A DNA stretch of 14,982 nucleotides from Geothermovivens sp964644845 (GTDB taxonomy: Bacteria > Zhuqueibacterota > Zhuqueibacteria > Oleimicrobiales > Geothermoviventaceae): the NCBI GenBank assembly GCA_964644845.1, contig CAZXXS010000079.1, positions 1-14,982 on the forward strand, read 5' to 3'. The position numbers and the translations under genes are program-made. The notes under the pieces are model-generated. The model saw only the letters and a list, made by a program, of their open reading frames with translations, did not search any database and had not been told where the DNA came from. Positions 7,431 to 14,866 of this stretch are shown piece by piece (within the stretch, counting starts at the first letter, position 1; every line of letters starts with the position of its first letter).

Positions 7431-8408
7431 ATGACCCATCGAGAACGCGTCTTCCGTGCCATCAACTTCGAGACTCCCGACCGCGTGCCCTTTGACTTGT
7501 GGATCATCGACGATTACTGGATGAAAATGCTCAAGGATAAGTACGGTGGCATGGATCCTTTTCTGGACCTGCTCGACACCGACCTGTTCATGGCCTTCAC
7601 CAACATGCCGCGCTCACCTGGCAACTACCTTTCGGGCATCGAGGAAGTGCTCGACACGCCGTGGGAAGACCCGGACGATTTTCGGCTGTACACGCAGGTT
7701 CACCGCCCAGGAAAGGATTACTACTACGGCTTGATTGAGTCCATCGAACGCCACAAGTTTCAGCGAGGTCGGGTGATCCTTGGTTGGGTCGTCGGTGTGT
7801 ACGAGGGTTTGCAGGGCTTTTTGGACACAGAGCAAACCCTGCTGGAGTTTGCTCTGCACAAAAATGAGGTGCGGGAGTTCTCCGAGCGCCTGGGCGAGTG
7901 GTCCGCACGGGTGGCGCACAACGCGATCGACCTGGGTGCGGACATCCTACTGATTTCCGACGACTGGGGACAGAACGGCACGATGTTGTTCAATCCGAAA
8001 GACTGGTACGAGCTTATCCTGCCTGGTTTTCGTAAGATTGTTCAGGTGGGCACTGAGCGGGATGTGCCCGTGATGGTGCACAGCGACGGCTTCATCGAAC
8101 CAGTTCTCGACACCCTTGTGGACCTGGGCGTACGCATTTTGCACCCGGTGCAGGAATCGGCCGGGATGAACCAGGTAAAGGTGCGCCAAAAGTACGGCGA
8201 GCGGCTGTGTTTGTACGGTGGCCTCGATGTTCGAGAGCTTCCATCCATGAGTCTGGATGAGGTGGAGCGCCTGGTTCGGACGAAGATCGAGACTCTCGGG
8301 AGCCGCGGTGGCTGGATCATGTGTACATCGCATTCTGTGGCTGAAGAGATCGCGATCGAGAAAATTCTGCGGGCCTACGAGGTAGCCAAGAGCATTCGGT
8401 TGGGGTAA
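7431..8408 (+). CDS. Uroporphyrinogen-decarboxylase-fold protein, function unknown (MtaA/CmuA-like superfamily)
   Basis: The 325-residue protein opens with MTHRERVFRAINFETPDRVP, the typical N-terminus of URO-D superfamily members that are not HemE. The substrate-binding MRQAGR segment of true uroporphyrinogen decarboxylase is absent. Zinc-dependent methyltransferases of this fold bind zinc with a His-x-Cys pair plus a distant Cys. Here the matching places appear to be HSDG (His217, Asp219) and MCTSH (Cys298, His301), so one Cys is replaced by Asp. It may be a methyltransferase, a metal-dependent enzyme of another kind, or an inactive relative; no corrinoid protein gene is nearby. The ATG at 7431 follows GGAGG (7421-7425) by five bases. 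An in-frame upstream TTG at 7383 lies inside the 7356-7387 hairpin and is unlikely. Probably monocistronic. Confidence 0.85.
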   Translation: MTHRERVFRAINFETPDRVPFDLWIIDDYWMKMLKDKYGGMDPFLDLLDTDLFMAFTNMPRSPGNYLSGIEEVLDTPWEDPDDFRLYTQVHRPGKDYYYGLIESIERHKFQRGRVILGWVVGVYEGLQGFLDTEQTLLEFALHKNEVREFSERLGEWSARVAHNAIDLGADILLISDDWGQNGTMLFNPKDWYELILPGFRKIVQVGTERDVPVMVHSDGFIEPVLDTLVDLGVRILHPVQESAGMNQVKVRQKYGERLCLYGGLDVRELPSMSLDEVERLVRTKIETLGSRGGWIMCTSHSVAEEIAIEKILRAYEVAKSIRLG

Positions 8409-8799
8409 AACGTACGAAGGGGTACACCAAGTGTCCGCGGCGGGACACGTCCAGTTGGTCGGTCGCTGGGAGGCTCAGAGCGTGTGGCAACGGCAGAGCA
8501 AGCTGGGCGTCCTCGAGGGCCAGGGGGGCTGTCGGTCCGTAGCGGAGCACAGTCTCTTCGCGTCCGCCCACATCACGTGAGCCTTTGTGCGTGGGGAGCT
8601 GGAAGGGCCTGGGTTTTTGTCACCTTGGCTACGGACGGCAAGAAAACCTCGTCTGCACATGTTGGTGTAGCGGAAGTTAGGCTGATTCTCTGTGGGAAAA
8701 CGGCTTGCTTTTTGGTGCAGGAGGCGGTATCTTTGGGCGTCTCAAGTGTTGGTTTTTGCGTGAATTGCTGTGTTTGAGGCTTGAAGAGGTGTTGGAGGC
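8409..8799. other. Non-coding gap with a small hairpin
   Basis: GTGTCC/GGACAC (8431-8436 and 8443-8448, loop GCGGCG) lies 22 bases after the URO-D-like stop, without a T-run. The frame at 8484-8777 has no family signature and no good ribosome binding site, so it is not called. No RNA gene, repeat or convincing promoter was seen in the rest. Confidence 0.35.
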
Positions 8800-9552
8800 A
8801 TGACTCAGGACAGTACGGCAGCTCAGCCCGTTGTTGCCGCCAGGCTCGAAAAGAAGCTGAGTCAGGCGAAGCGTGAAAATCGAATCGTGACGTTTCTGCG
8901 CGATGTCCTGGCCTACTGGCCGACTGTGTATTTTCTGCGCGCACTGGGCAAAATCTTCAATCGGGCCGAGCTCTACGGCCTCGAGAACCTGCCTAAGAAA
9001 GGCCCTTACATTGCCGTTGTAAACCACCAGAGCCATTGGGATTCCGTAGGATCATCTTTTGCTGTTCGGACCCGCGTTCATGTGATGGTGAAACACACAC
9101 TCGTGAAAATCCCGGTACTGGGCTGGTTCATGCGGGCCATCTACGTTTTCCCCGTGAAGCGAGGCAGGTTGGATCGCAAAGCGTTTGAGCACGCTGTGGA
9201 GCTTCTGAAGAAGGGCGATGTGCTCTTCATTGCTCCGGAGGGTACGCGGCGCAAGGACCGCAATGCTCCACCCCCAAAACCACGCAACGGTTTTGTGCTC
9301 TTCGCACAGTTGGCCAAATGCCCGGTCGTGCCAGTTGCCATTTGGGGAACGGACCGGGTTCTGCCTCCCCACAGTTTTCTGCCTCGACCGCGTAAAATTC
9401 GCGTCATGATCGGTGAGCCAATCCAGCTGCCGGAGGTGGAGCCCATCGCAAAAAACAAGGAAGAGCTGCAGCAGCAGGCTGAAATGGTCATGGGCAAGGT
9501 GTACGGGATGTGGGAACAGCTGGATGCGATGGGCAGGAAAAAGAAAGCGTGA
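8800..9552 (+). CDS. plsC: 1-acyl-sn-glycerol-3-phosphate acyltransferase family protein (PlsC-like)
   Basis: Membrane-associated acyltransferase, by family making phosphatidic acid from lysophosphatidic acid. The 250 residues carry the four LPLAT blocks in order: NHQSHWD (H76-x4-D81, catalytic), FPVKRG (117-122), EGTRRKD (147-153, acceptor phosphate binding) and VPVAIWGTD. Residues 30-53 form a weakly hydrophobic N-terminal segment. The Lys/Arg-rich end (GRKKKA) may contact the membrane. Start choice: ATG with GGAGG only one base away (8794-8798) and AGAGGTG eight bases away (8785-8791), the latter at the better distance. The stop overlaps the following GTG start in GTGA, so this gene and the glycosyltransferase are coupled. 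The acceptor could also be another lysolipid or a glycolipid precursor; plsC is assigned at family level only. Confidence 0.88.
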   Translation: MTQDSTAAQPVVAARLEKKLSQAKRENRIVTFLRDVLAYWPTVYFLRALGKIFNRAELYGLENLPKKGPYIAVVNHQSHWDSVGSSFAVRTRVHVMVKHTLVKIPVLGWFMRAIYVFPVKRGRLDRKAFEHAVELLKKGDVLFIAPEGTRRKDRNAPPPKPRNGFVLFAQLAKCPVVPVAIWGTDRVLPPHSFLPRPRKIRVMIGEPIQLPEVEPIAKNKEELQQQAEMVMGKVYGMWEQLDAMGRKKKA

Positions 9553-10709
9553 GAGCCAACAGTTTGCGCATTCTCCAGGTTTGCTCTTCGGATTCCTGGG
9601 GCGGCATGGAGATGCATGTTGCGGTGCTCAGCCGCCTGCTACAGCAGCGAGGACATGACCTTCTTGTCGCGGCCAAGCCGGGTAGCCCGCTGACCCATCA
9701 ATGTGGAAAGCTGCAGCTTCCCACGGTGCAGTTTAAAGGGGGCAAGTATCTGGCCCCTGGACAAACGATCCGCATGGCTGTGTTGCTACGCCGGTTTCAA
9801 CCGGACGTGGTTCACGTGCACTATTCCCGCGATCTGTGGCAGGTGGTTCCTGCACTGGAAGGCCTCAGGCGGGTACCCCTGGTGTTCGTGAAGCACATTG
9901 GTACGCAAAAACCAAAACGGGATCCTCTACACCGATACCTGTACAAGCGCGTGGATTTTGCGATTGCGATTTCGCGCGTGATCGAGGTCAACCTGCTGGC
10001 TACCCATCCGCTAAGCCGCGAGAAGGTAGGCGTGATTCATCACGGTGTGGATGTGGCGGATTTCCAGAGGCGCAGGCGCGCCCGGGATGAGGTGCGGCGC
10101 AGTTTAGGGTTTGCACGGGACACGTTGGTTGTCGGCACACTGGGGCGCCTGGAACCACACAAGGGGCATCTGGAATTCATTGCCGCGGCCGAGAAAGTCG
10201 CGCAGCATGTGCCGAACGCAGCGTTCCTTGTGGTTGGTGAACCGACCCGGGGGGAAGAAGACAAAGCAGAGACCATTTACCAGCGGTGGCGGCGTTCTCC
10301 AATCCGGGGCAAGATCCATTTCATCGGGTTTCGCGAAGATGTGCCAGAGGTGCTGTCGGCGATGGACATTTTCGTCTTTCCGTCTCACGCCGAGGCTTTT
10401 GGTTTGGTTTTGATCGAGGCCATGGCTGCAGGGCTACCCATTGTGACCAGCAACTGCGACGGCGTCCTGGATGTGGTGGAAGATGGGGTCAACGCATTCA
10501 TGCTTGAACCGACGGCCGTTGATGCCATTGCTGAAAAAATTATTTTGCTGGCTCAAGATTTGCAACTGAGACAACGGTTCGGCGCCGCCTCGCTTACACT
10601 GGCGAAAAAGCGTTTCGACTTGAACCGCATGGCAGATGAAATCGAACACCTGTACCGTAGGTTGATCCAAAAGCGAACAACGGGCGTAGAAAATTCAAAG
10701 AGGTGTTGA
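9549..10709 (+). CDS. GT4-family glycosyltransferase
   Basis: Retaining sugar transferase with a GT-B fold, acting on the cytoplasmic side of the membrane on a lipid or glycan acceptor. The 386 residues show the N-terminal acceptor-domain start LRILQVCSSDSWGGMEMHV (Gly-Gly near 18-19), HVHYSRDLW, the linker-region motif GRLEPHKG (199-206) and the donor-binding EX7E motif in EAFGLVLIE (Glu282 and Glu290). The start is taken as the GTG at 9549, because it makes a 4-base GTGA overlap with the acyltransferase stop and places the first beta strand at the normal distance. An upstream in-frame start at 9510 would lie well inside plsC. Coupling to an acyltransferase suggests lipid glycosylation or envelope glycan work, but donor and acceptor cannot be read from the sequence. 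Confidence 0.9.
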   Translation: MRANSLRILQVCSSDSWGGMEMHVAVLSRLLQQRGHDLLVAAKPGSPLTHQCGKLQLPTVQFKGGKYLAPGQTIRMAVLLRRFQPDVVHVHYSRDLWQVVPALEGLRRVPLVFVKHIGTQKPKRDPLHRYLYKRVDFAIAISRVIEVNLLATHPLSREKVGVIHHGVDVADFQRRRRARDEVRRSLGFARDTLVVGTLGRLEPHKGHLEFIAAAEKVAQHVPNAAFLVVGEPTRGEEDKAETIYQRWRRSPIRGKIHFIGFREDVPEVLSAMDIFVFPSHAEAFGLVLIEAMAAGLPIVTSNCDGVLDVVEDGVNAFMLEPTAVDAIAEKIILLAQDLQLRQRFGAASLTLAKKRFDLNRMADEIEHLYRRLIQKRTTGVENSKRC

Positions 10710-10786
10710 TCTACAGTCGGAGGGGGAGAGGGTCGAAAGTAGAGGGACACGGAGAGCGATTGGAGTCCGCAAGGAGACGTTGAGAG

Positions 10787-11470
10787 ATGAACAACGCGAA
10801 CCTGTTGCGTAAGGTACCGCTGTTCTCGGAATTGAGCGACAAGGCCCTGCAGCAGATTGTAAGCAAGTGTGTAACACGCAGGGTACGTCGAAACACAATG
10901 ATCGTGGCTGAGCAGGAAGAGGGAAGCACGCTGTTCCTGATTGTGCGCGGTGAGGTGAAGGTGTCCCACATCGCACCGGACGGACGTGAGGTCATCCTGT
11001 CGATTCTTCGCGAGGGCGATTTTTTCGGCGAAATGGCCCTACTGGATGGCAAGACGCGCTCGGCCTCTGTTGTGGCGACCGAGGACAGCGAACTGATGTC
11101 GCTTCGCCGATCCGACTTTCTGAACATTCTCAACGAGCATCCCAGCATCGCCATCGCGTTGCTGCGTGAGCTGGCTGCCCGACTGCGCCGGTGCGACGAA
11201 AAAATCGCCAGTCTCACGCTTCAGGATGCTGTGGGACGTGTCGCATCGACCCTGGTGCACTTGGCCGAGCAAAGCGGCCGCTCCCTGGGCCCAACGATGG
11301 TCATCCCCAGAATCCCGCTTCAGCGCGACATGGCCAACATGGCAGGGACGGCTCGAGAGACCATCAGCCGCACGTTGAAGTTCTTCGAAAGCCAGGGCGA
11401 CATCAAACGCGTCGGGAGGCGCATTTTCATTCACGATTACGCGAGGTTCAGGAAAAAGTACGCCTCCTGA
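10787..11470 (+). CDS. Crp/Fnr-family transcriptional regulator
   Basis: The 227-residue regulator has an N-terminal cyclic-nucleotide-binding beta-roll (about 10-115) with a phosphate-binding cassette of canonical look: GDFFGEMALLDG followed by KTRSAS (Glu82, Arg91, Ser92). A dimer helix follows (about 115-140), then a C-terminal winged helix-turn-helix (178-205). The recognition helix reads TARETISRTL. Its Arg190-Glu191-Thr192 matches the RET contact residues of E. coli Crp, so a TGTGA-type half-site is plausible. There is no Fnr-type N-terminal cysteine cluster, so direct oxygen sensing through Fe-S is unlikely. The ATG follows AAGGAGA (10771-10777) by nine bases. The gene starts 77 bases after the glycosyltransferase with no terminator between, so co-transcription is possible. 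Targets and ligand are unknown. Confidence 0.93.
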   Translation: MNNANLLRKVPLFSELSDKALQQIVSKCVTRRVRRNTMIVAEQEEGSTLFLIVRGEVKVSHIAPDGREVILSILREGDFFGEMALLDGKTRSASVVATEDSELMSLRRSDFLNILNEHPSIAIALLRELAARLRRCDEKIASLTLQDAVGRVASTLVHLAEQSGRSLGPTMVIPRIPLQRDMANMAGTARETISRTLKFFESQGDIKRVGRRIFIHDYARFRKKYAS

Positions 11471-11488
11471 ACACTTGGGGGATCGGCC

Positions 11489-11519
11489 AGAGCCTGCTCA
11501 AGAAAACGGAGCAGGCTCT
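11489..11519 (+). terminator. Terminator-like hairpin after the Crp/Fnr regulator
   Basis: A perfect 11-bp stem AGAGCCTGCTC/GAGCAGGCTCT (11489-11499 and 11509-11519) with a nine-base A-rich loop starts 18 bases after the regulator's stop. The downstream T tract is weak (TTCTTT near 11529), so efficiency is uncertain, but stem and place fit an operon end. Confidence 0.65.
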
Positions 11520-11853
11520 CCACGGACGTTCTTTCCTGCCCGAGACCACTGCGAACCTGCCTCCCAGTCATGCGGGAAGGCCTTATCCCAAAACGGCCTG
11601 GCACGTCCCAGGGGTGTAAGCGTTGTCGATGGGTGGAAAACCCTGTTCACCTGGCCCCTTCGTGGCGAAACGTGCTCCTCTGGGGTAAGGCACGGTTCCG
11701 GGCATCATCTTGCTTCCTACCTGGCCCTACCGAGATGGCCAAAATGGCCCAGCAAATCAAACCACAGGTTGGTCTGCCGCATTGTTTCGGGAATCCTCAA
11801 GAGGCGCGAGTAGTTTCTTGCACCTCCAAGCTCTCGGATCCCCGTGGACGCAG
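11520..11853. other. Convergent intergenic region between the regulator and the hexosaminidase
   Basis: No gene is believable here. A short palindrome GGCCA/TGGCC lies at 11737-11749. A 6-bp hairpin, CGTGGA 11843-11848 with TCCACG 11858-11863, overlaps the hexosaminidase stop codon. Neither has a T-run on the minus strand, so no clear intrinsic terminator for the hexosaminidase was found. Confidence 0.35.
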
Positions 11854-14151
11854 CTACTCCACGACAATTTCATCCACAAAGATCCAGGAGTCGGTGCCCC
11901 CCTTGATCTTGGCCAGGGGGCTGACGCCGATGTTCTTCGCCGTTACCCGGACTTTTTTCACCTTCAGGTCAGGCATCCTGCACGAGAATTCGCGAACGAT
12001 TTCTTCTGTTCCTTCGGGTGGGATGGGGTTCAACACGCTGGCGATTTCTCTGAAGTTTTCACCGTCTTCGCTAACGGCGAATTCCACCTTCTTTGGAAGG
12101 AACACGTAGCGGCCGGTGTTTTGCAGGCACCGAATGCTGATCCGACCGACTCGTTCAGGTTTGCCGAGATCGACGGTGGCCACGAAATCCGCGTTCTTTA
12201 CACGTTGCCAGCGCCCATCGTTTGTGAAGCGCGTTCCGAACAGGCCGTCTGTCAGCGTGTAGTTGTTCTGCGTTTCCTCGCCGAGCGTGACGGGTTTCCC
12301 CAATGCTTTGTGGGCGAGAAACGTCACGGTGATCTCATCGCTGACTGGTTTGCCGTGCAAGAAAGCCTTCGCCTTCAGCGTGGCGGAGTGTCTGAGCTTG
12401 ATGGGCTTTGTGACCTTCCGGTAATGGCCGTCGCCTCTGAGGTCGACGCGTACCTCGCTTCCCGGAAAATGGGGAGCCAGACGTACGGTCAGTTCCTTAC
12501 GGGTGGGATCGAAGGCTGTTTCGAGCTCCGGCGCGAACAGACTGCGCGCGTAGTGTAGCTCGAGGGCATCGTAACGCCGTAGCTGATGCTGGAGGCGGGC
12601 TACAAAGCTTTCCCAGTTGTGCTGCTCTTTCGGGGACCAGAGGTCTTCGGCCATTGCAGCGAGGCGCGGGTAGATCATGTACTCTGCTTGCTGTGGAGTG
12701 GGAATGTACTCGGTCCAAACGTTGGCCTGACCGCCAAGGATGTGCTTGGCCTTGTCAGGCGGCAACTCCTCGGGAGTCGGGTCGAACTTGTAGACCTTTT
12801 CCAACGGCAAGTTCCCACCGATGGCCAGTGGTTCTGTAAGGGGATTTCCTTGGTAGTAATCGAAGTAGCAGTAGGTCGTGGGACTCATCACCACGTCGTG
12901 GTTTGCCTGAGCGGCCGCGATTCCCCCCTTGGTTCCTCGCCAGGACATGACGACAGCGTTGGGAGCGAGTCCGCCCTCGAGGATCTCGTCCCAACCGATC
13001 AGTCGGCGGCCGTGGGCGTTCAGGAATTTCTCGATGCGCCGGATGAAGTAACTTTGCAGCTCTGCTTCGTCCTTTAGCCCTTCGGCTTTGATTCGCGCCT
13101 GGCACTTCGGGCAGTGTTGCCAGCGATCCTTCGGCACTTCGTCTCCGCCCACATGAATGAATTTCGAAGGGAAAATCTCCATGACTTCGGTTAGCACGTC
13201 CTCCAGGAACTGGAAGACCTGGTCGTTACCGGCGCAGTACACGTCCCTGTGGATGCCCCATTCGATCGCCACCCTAAAGGGACCACCGGTGCACGAAAGC
13301 TCGGGGTACGCGGCAAGTGCCGCCGTGCAGTGCCCCGGCATTTCGATTTCCGGCACGATGGTCACAAATCGGCTTTGCGCGTAGCGTACCAGTTCGCGCA
13401 GTTCGTCCTGGGTGTAGTAGCCTCCTTCGATGTGACCGTCTGGCTCGCGGCGCCAGGAACTGATCTGCGTCAGGCGTGGGTACTTCTTGATCTCAATGCG
13501 CCAGCCTTGGTCGTCGGTAAGGTGCAAGTGCAGGCGGTTCATTTTGTGCATGGCCAGTAAGTCGATTTGCTTCTTGATGAATTCTTTGCTGAAAAAGTGG
13601 CGGGAGACGTCGAGCATGAGACCACGCCAGCCGTAGCGCGGTTTGTCGACCACGCGCACGCACGGCACTGTGACGGGGGACGGAAGGGAGCCGTTTTGTC
13701 CGAGGAACTCGGGCGGCATCAGCTGGAAAAGTGTTTGAACGCCGTAGAAAAGTCCGGCCGGTTTGTTTGCCTGGATGTGAATTCTGTTCGGTTGGATCTC
13801 GAGTTTGTAGCCTTCGTCGCCGAGATCTGGGTCCGAAATCGTTTTCAGGATCAAGGCGGCTGAATTGCCAGAAGGAGCCACAGTCGTAGTGTTACAGGTG
13901 ATGCCGGCGTGTTGCGCCAGCTGTTCTCGCAGGTAGCTGAGCACTGGGGGCACACCGGGCTCGCTGGTCAGGTCAACCAAAGCGAGCGTTGTCGGGAAAG
14001 CGAAGTGCCCCGAGAGGCGTTCCACGTGTTGCGGGGCTGGGACCAGACCGAGCTCATCCACGGAACTGGATGCCTGCAGATTCGCCGCCGTCATACTGAG
14101 CACAAAGGGTAGCAGCGCCAAAGCCGGAAAGAGCAGGTCAACTCGCTTCAT
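11854..14151 (-). CDS. Secreted GH20 beta-N-acetylhexosaminidase with C-terminal carbohydrate-binding-like domains
   Basis: Removes terminal beta-linked N-acetylhexosamine (GlcNAc/GalNAc) from chitin oligomers or glycans outside the cytoplasm. The 765 residues begin with a signal peptide (charged MKR, hydrophobic 6-22, likely cleavage after LQA at 27). Residues about 35-165 are the GH20b N-terminal domain. The GH20 barrel spans about 172-510: GWRGLMLDVSRHFF opens it, LHLHLTDDQGWRIEI follows, and the catalytic pair Asp337-Glu338 sits in HVGGDE. Substrate-binding GWDEI and WTEYIPTP are also present. About 540-605 resembles the chitobiase C-terminal domain, and about 615-765 looks like an F5/8 type C (discoidin) beta-sandwich. 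On the minus strand the ATG follows GGAGG (complement of 14156-14160) by four bases. Monocistronic and convergent with the regulator. Activity is well supported; the natural substrate is not. Confidence 0.95.
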   Translation of the reverse strand: MKRVDLLFPALALLPFVLSMTAANLQASSSVDELGLVPAPQHVERLSGHFAFPTTLALVDLTSEPGVPPVLSYLREQLAQHAGITCNTTTVAPSGNSAALILKTISDPDLGDEGYKLEIQPNRIHIQANKPAGLFYGVQTLFQLMPPEFLGQNGSLPSPVTVPCVRVVDKPRYGWRGLMLDVSRHFFSKEFIKKQIDLLAMHKMNRLHLHLTDDQGWRIEIKKYPRLTQISSWRREPDGHIEGGYYTQDELRELVRYAQSRFVTIVPEIEMPGHCTAALAAYPELSCTGGPFRVAIEWGIHRDVYCAGNDQVFQFLEDVLTEVMEIFPSKFIHVGGDEVPKDRWQHCPKCQARIKAEGLKDEAELQSYFIRRIEKFLNAHGRRLIGWDEILEGGLAPNAVVMSWRGTKGGIAAAQANHDVVMSPTTYCYFDYYQGNPLTEPLAIGGNLPLEKVYKFDPTPEELPPDKAKHILGGQANVWTEYIPTPQQAEYMIYPRLAAMAEDLWSPKEQHNWESFVARLQHQLRRYDALELHYARSLFAPELETAFDPTRKELTVRLAPHFPGSEVRVDLRGDGHYRKVTKPIKLRHSATLKAKAFLHGKPVSDEITVTFLAHKALGKPVTLGEETQNNYTLTDGLFGTRFTNDGRWQRVKNADFVATVDLGKPERVGRISIRCLQNTGRYVFLPKKVEFAVSEDGENFREIASVLNPIPPEGTEEIVREFSCRMPDLKVKKVRVTAKNIGVSPLAKIKGGTDSWIFVDEIVVE

Positions 14152-14207
14152 GATGCCTCCCTGGGTAAAGCGTTGTCCGTTAACAGCAGGCTTGTCACGG
14201 TCCTCTG

Positions 14208-14236
14208 GCCGTCGTCCGGTTGGAAGTTACGACGGC
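14208..14236 (-). promoter_or_regulatory. Leader hairpin upstream of the GH20 gene
   Basis: GCCGTCGT (14208-14215) and ACGACGGC (14229-14236) form a perfect 8-bp stem with a 13-base loop, 56 bases before the GH20 start on the minus strand. It may be in the 5' leader or be an operator-like inverted repeat. No confident -35/-10 pair could be placed around it. Confidence 0.35.
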
Positions 14237-14550
14237 GCAACAGAACGCGCAAGAAGTTTCTGCACAGTAACTCTCCCATTTTTCTTGAAGGGCCCGCAAA
14301 CGGAAACTAGGGCCTTCGGAGCGGTGAGATGATGCCAGGTCGGAGCCGCGCATTGCTGAGGCGCCCTGAGGCCGTGAGCTGTTTTTCGGAGTTTGGAGAT
14401 TGGATCTCCGGGCGGGCGTCTCCAGATCCCGTTTCATCTCCACATTTTCTCTCAGTGGAAACTGAAGCGTGCAACGCACCACAGGCTGACCGCGCAGAGG
14501 TTCTTAGGGTGAGCAGGGGTACGTGTGTCCCGCGCGACGTGTGTTTTACC
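14237..14550. other. Gene-free region upstream of the GH20 gene
   Basis: The region must hold the GH20 promoter, but no consensus-quality site was recognised. Short open frames on both strands lack ribosome binding sites and family motifs. The main structure is the TGG-loop hairpin at 14395-14409, listed separately. Confidence 0.35.
14395..14415. repeat. TGG-loop hairpin repeat, copy 1
   Basis: GGAGAT/ATCTCC (14395-14400 and 14404-14409) encloses the loop TGG and is followed by GGGCGG. The same core GATTGGATC and the same trailing CGGGCGG recur at 14803-14827. A14397-T14407 here is replaced by G14809-C14819 there, a paired change that keeps the stem. Confidence 0.5.
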
Positions 14551-14580
14551 GCAGCAGAATAAATTCTGCTGCTGCTGCTG
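14551..14580. repeat. Perfect 10-bp inverted repeat running into a CTG microsatellite
   Basis: GCAGCAGAAT (14551-14560) and ATTCTGCTGC (14563-14572) form a stem with loop AA. The right arm merges into five CTG units (14566-14580). Another 7-bp hairpin with one G-T pair (14592-14609, loop CTGC) follows, leading into the composite repeat. Confidence 0.55.
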
Positions 14581-14614
14581 AACCTCGCCCGCGTCCGCCT
14601 GCGCGGATGTACCC

Positions 14615-14802
14615 TTTCGCCGAGGACTGAAGTCCCCGGCTACGTCAGATGAAAACCGGCTGAAGCCGGTTCTGTTTTGGTGAGCATCTAAGCGCCCCGG
14701 GGCGCGGGCTACTGTCGGTACGCACCACACCGTGGGGTTTCCGCCGGGTACTGCTGCGTTCTCCGTGAGCGAGCCGCCTTCAGGCGGCGCCGTTCCGACG
14801 TA
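14615..14802. repeat. Composite hairpin repeat, copy 1
   Basis: Hairpins in order: 14619-14640 (9-bp stem with one A-C mismatch, loop TGAA), 14654-14671 (7 bp, AACCGGC/GCCGGTT, loop TGAA), a loopless palindrome at 14692-14705, and 14773-14788 (GCCGCC/GGCGGC, loop TTCA, which is TGAA on the other strand). It ends in GTTCCGACGTAG. Stems differ completely while the loop is kept. Residues 14615-14673 match 14867-14925 without gaps at about 47 of 59 positions by hand count. Confidence 0.75.
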
Positions 14803-14840
14803 GCCCAGGGATTGGATCCCCGGGCGGAAAGGCGTTTCCG
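14803..14840. repeat. TGG-loop hairpin repeat, copy 2, with an adjacent hairpin
   Basis: A ten-position stem spans 14803-14825 with one A-C mismatch (A14807, C14821) and loop TGG. CGGAAA/TTTCCG (14825-14830 and 14835-14840, loop GGCG) follows directly. The unit sits between the two composite repeat copies. Confidence 0.5.
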
Positions 14841-14866
14841 AAACAGCATTCGGCTCGGCATCCAGT

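Noticed and set aside
8484..8777. 97-codon frame before the acyltransferase
   Set aside because: No supporting motif or good ribosome binding site. The Cys-rich end (NCCV) looks incidental.
10787..11470. Reading the regulator as an Fnr-type oxygen sensor
   Set aside because: Only isolated cysteines (Cys28, Cys136) are present, no N-terminal cluster; the recognition helix carries the RET residues of Crp.
11710..12558. 282-codon plus-strand frame opposite the GH20 gene
   Set aside because: It overlaps the well-supported GH20 C-terminal domains and has no motif of its own.
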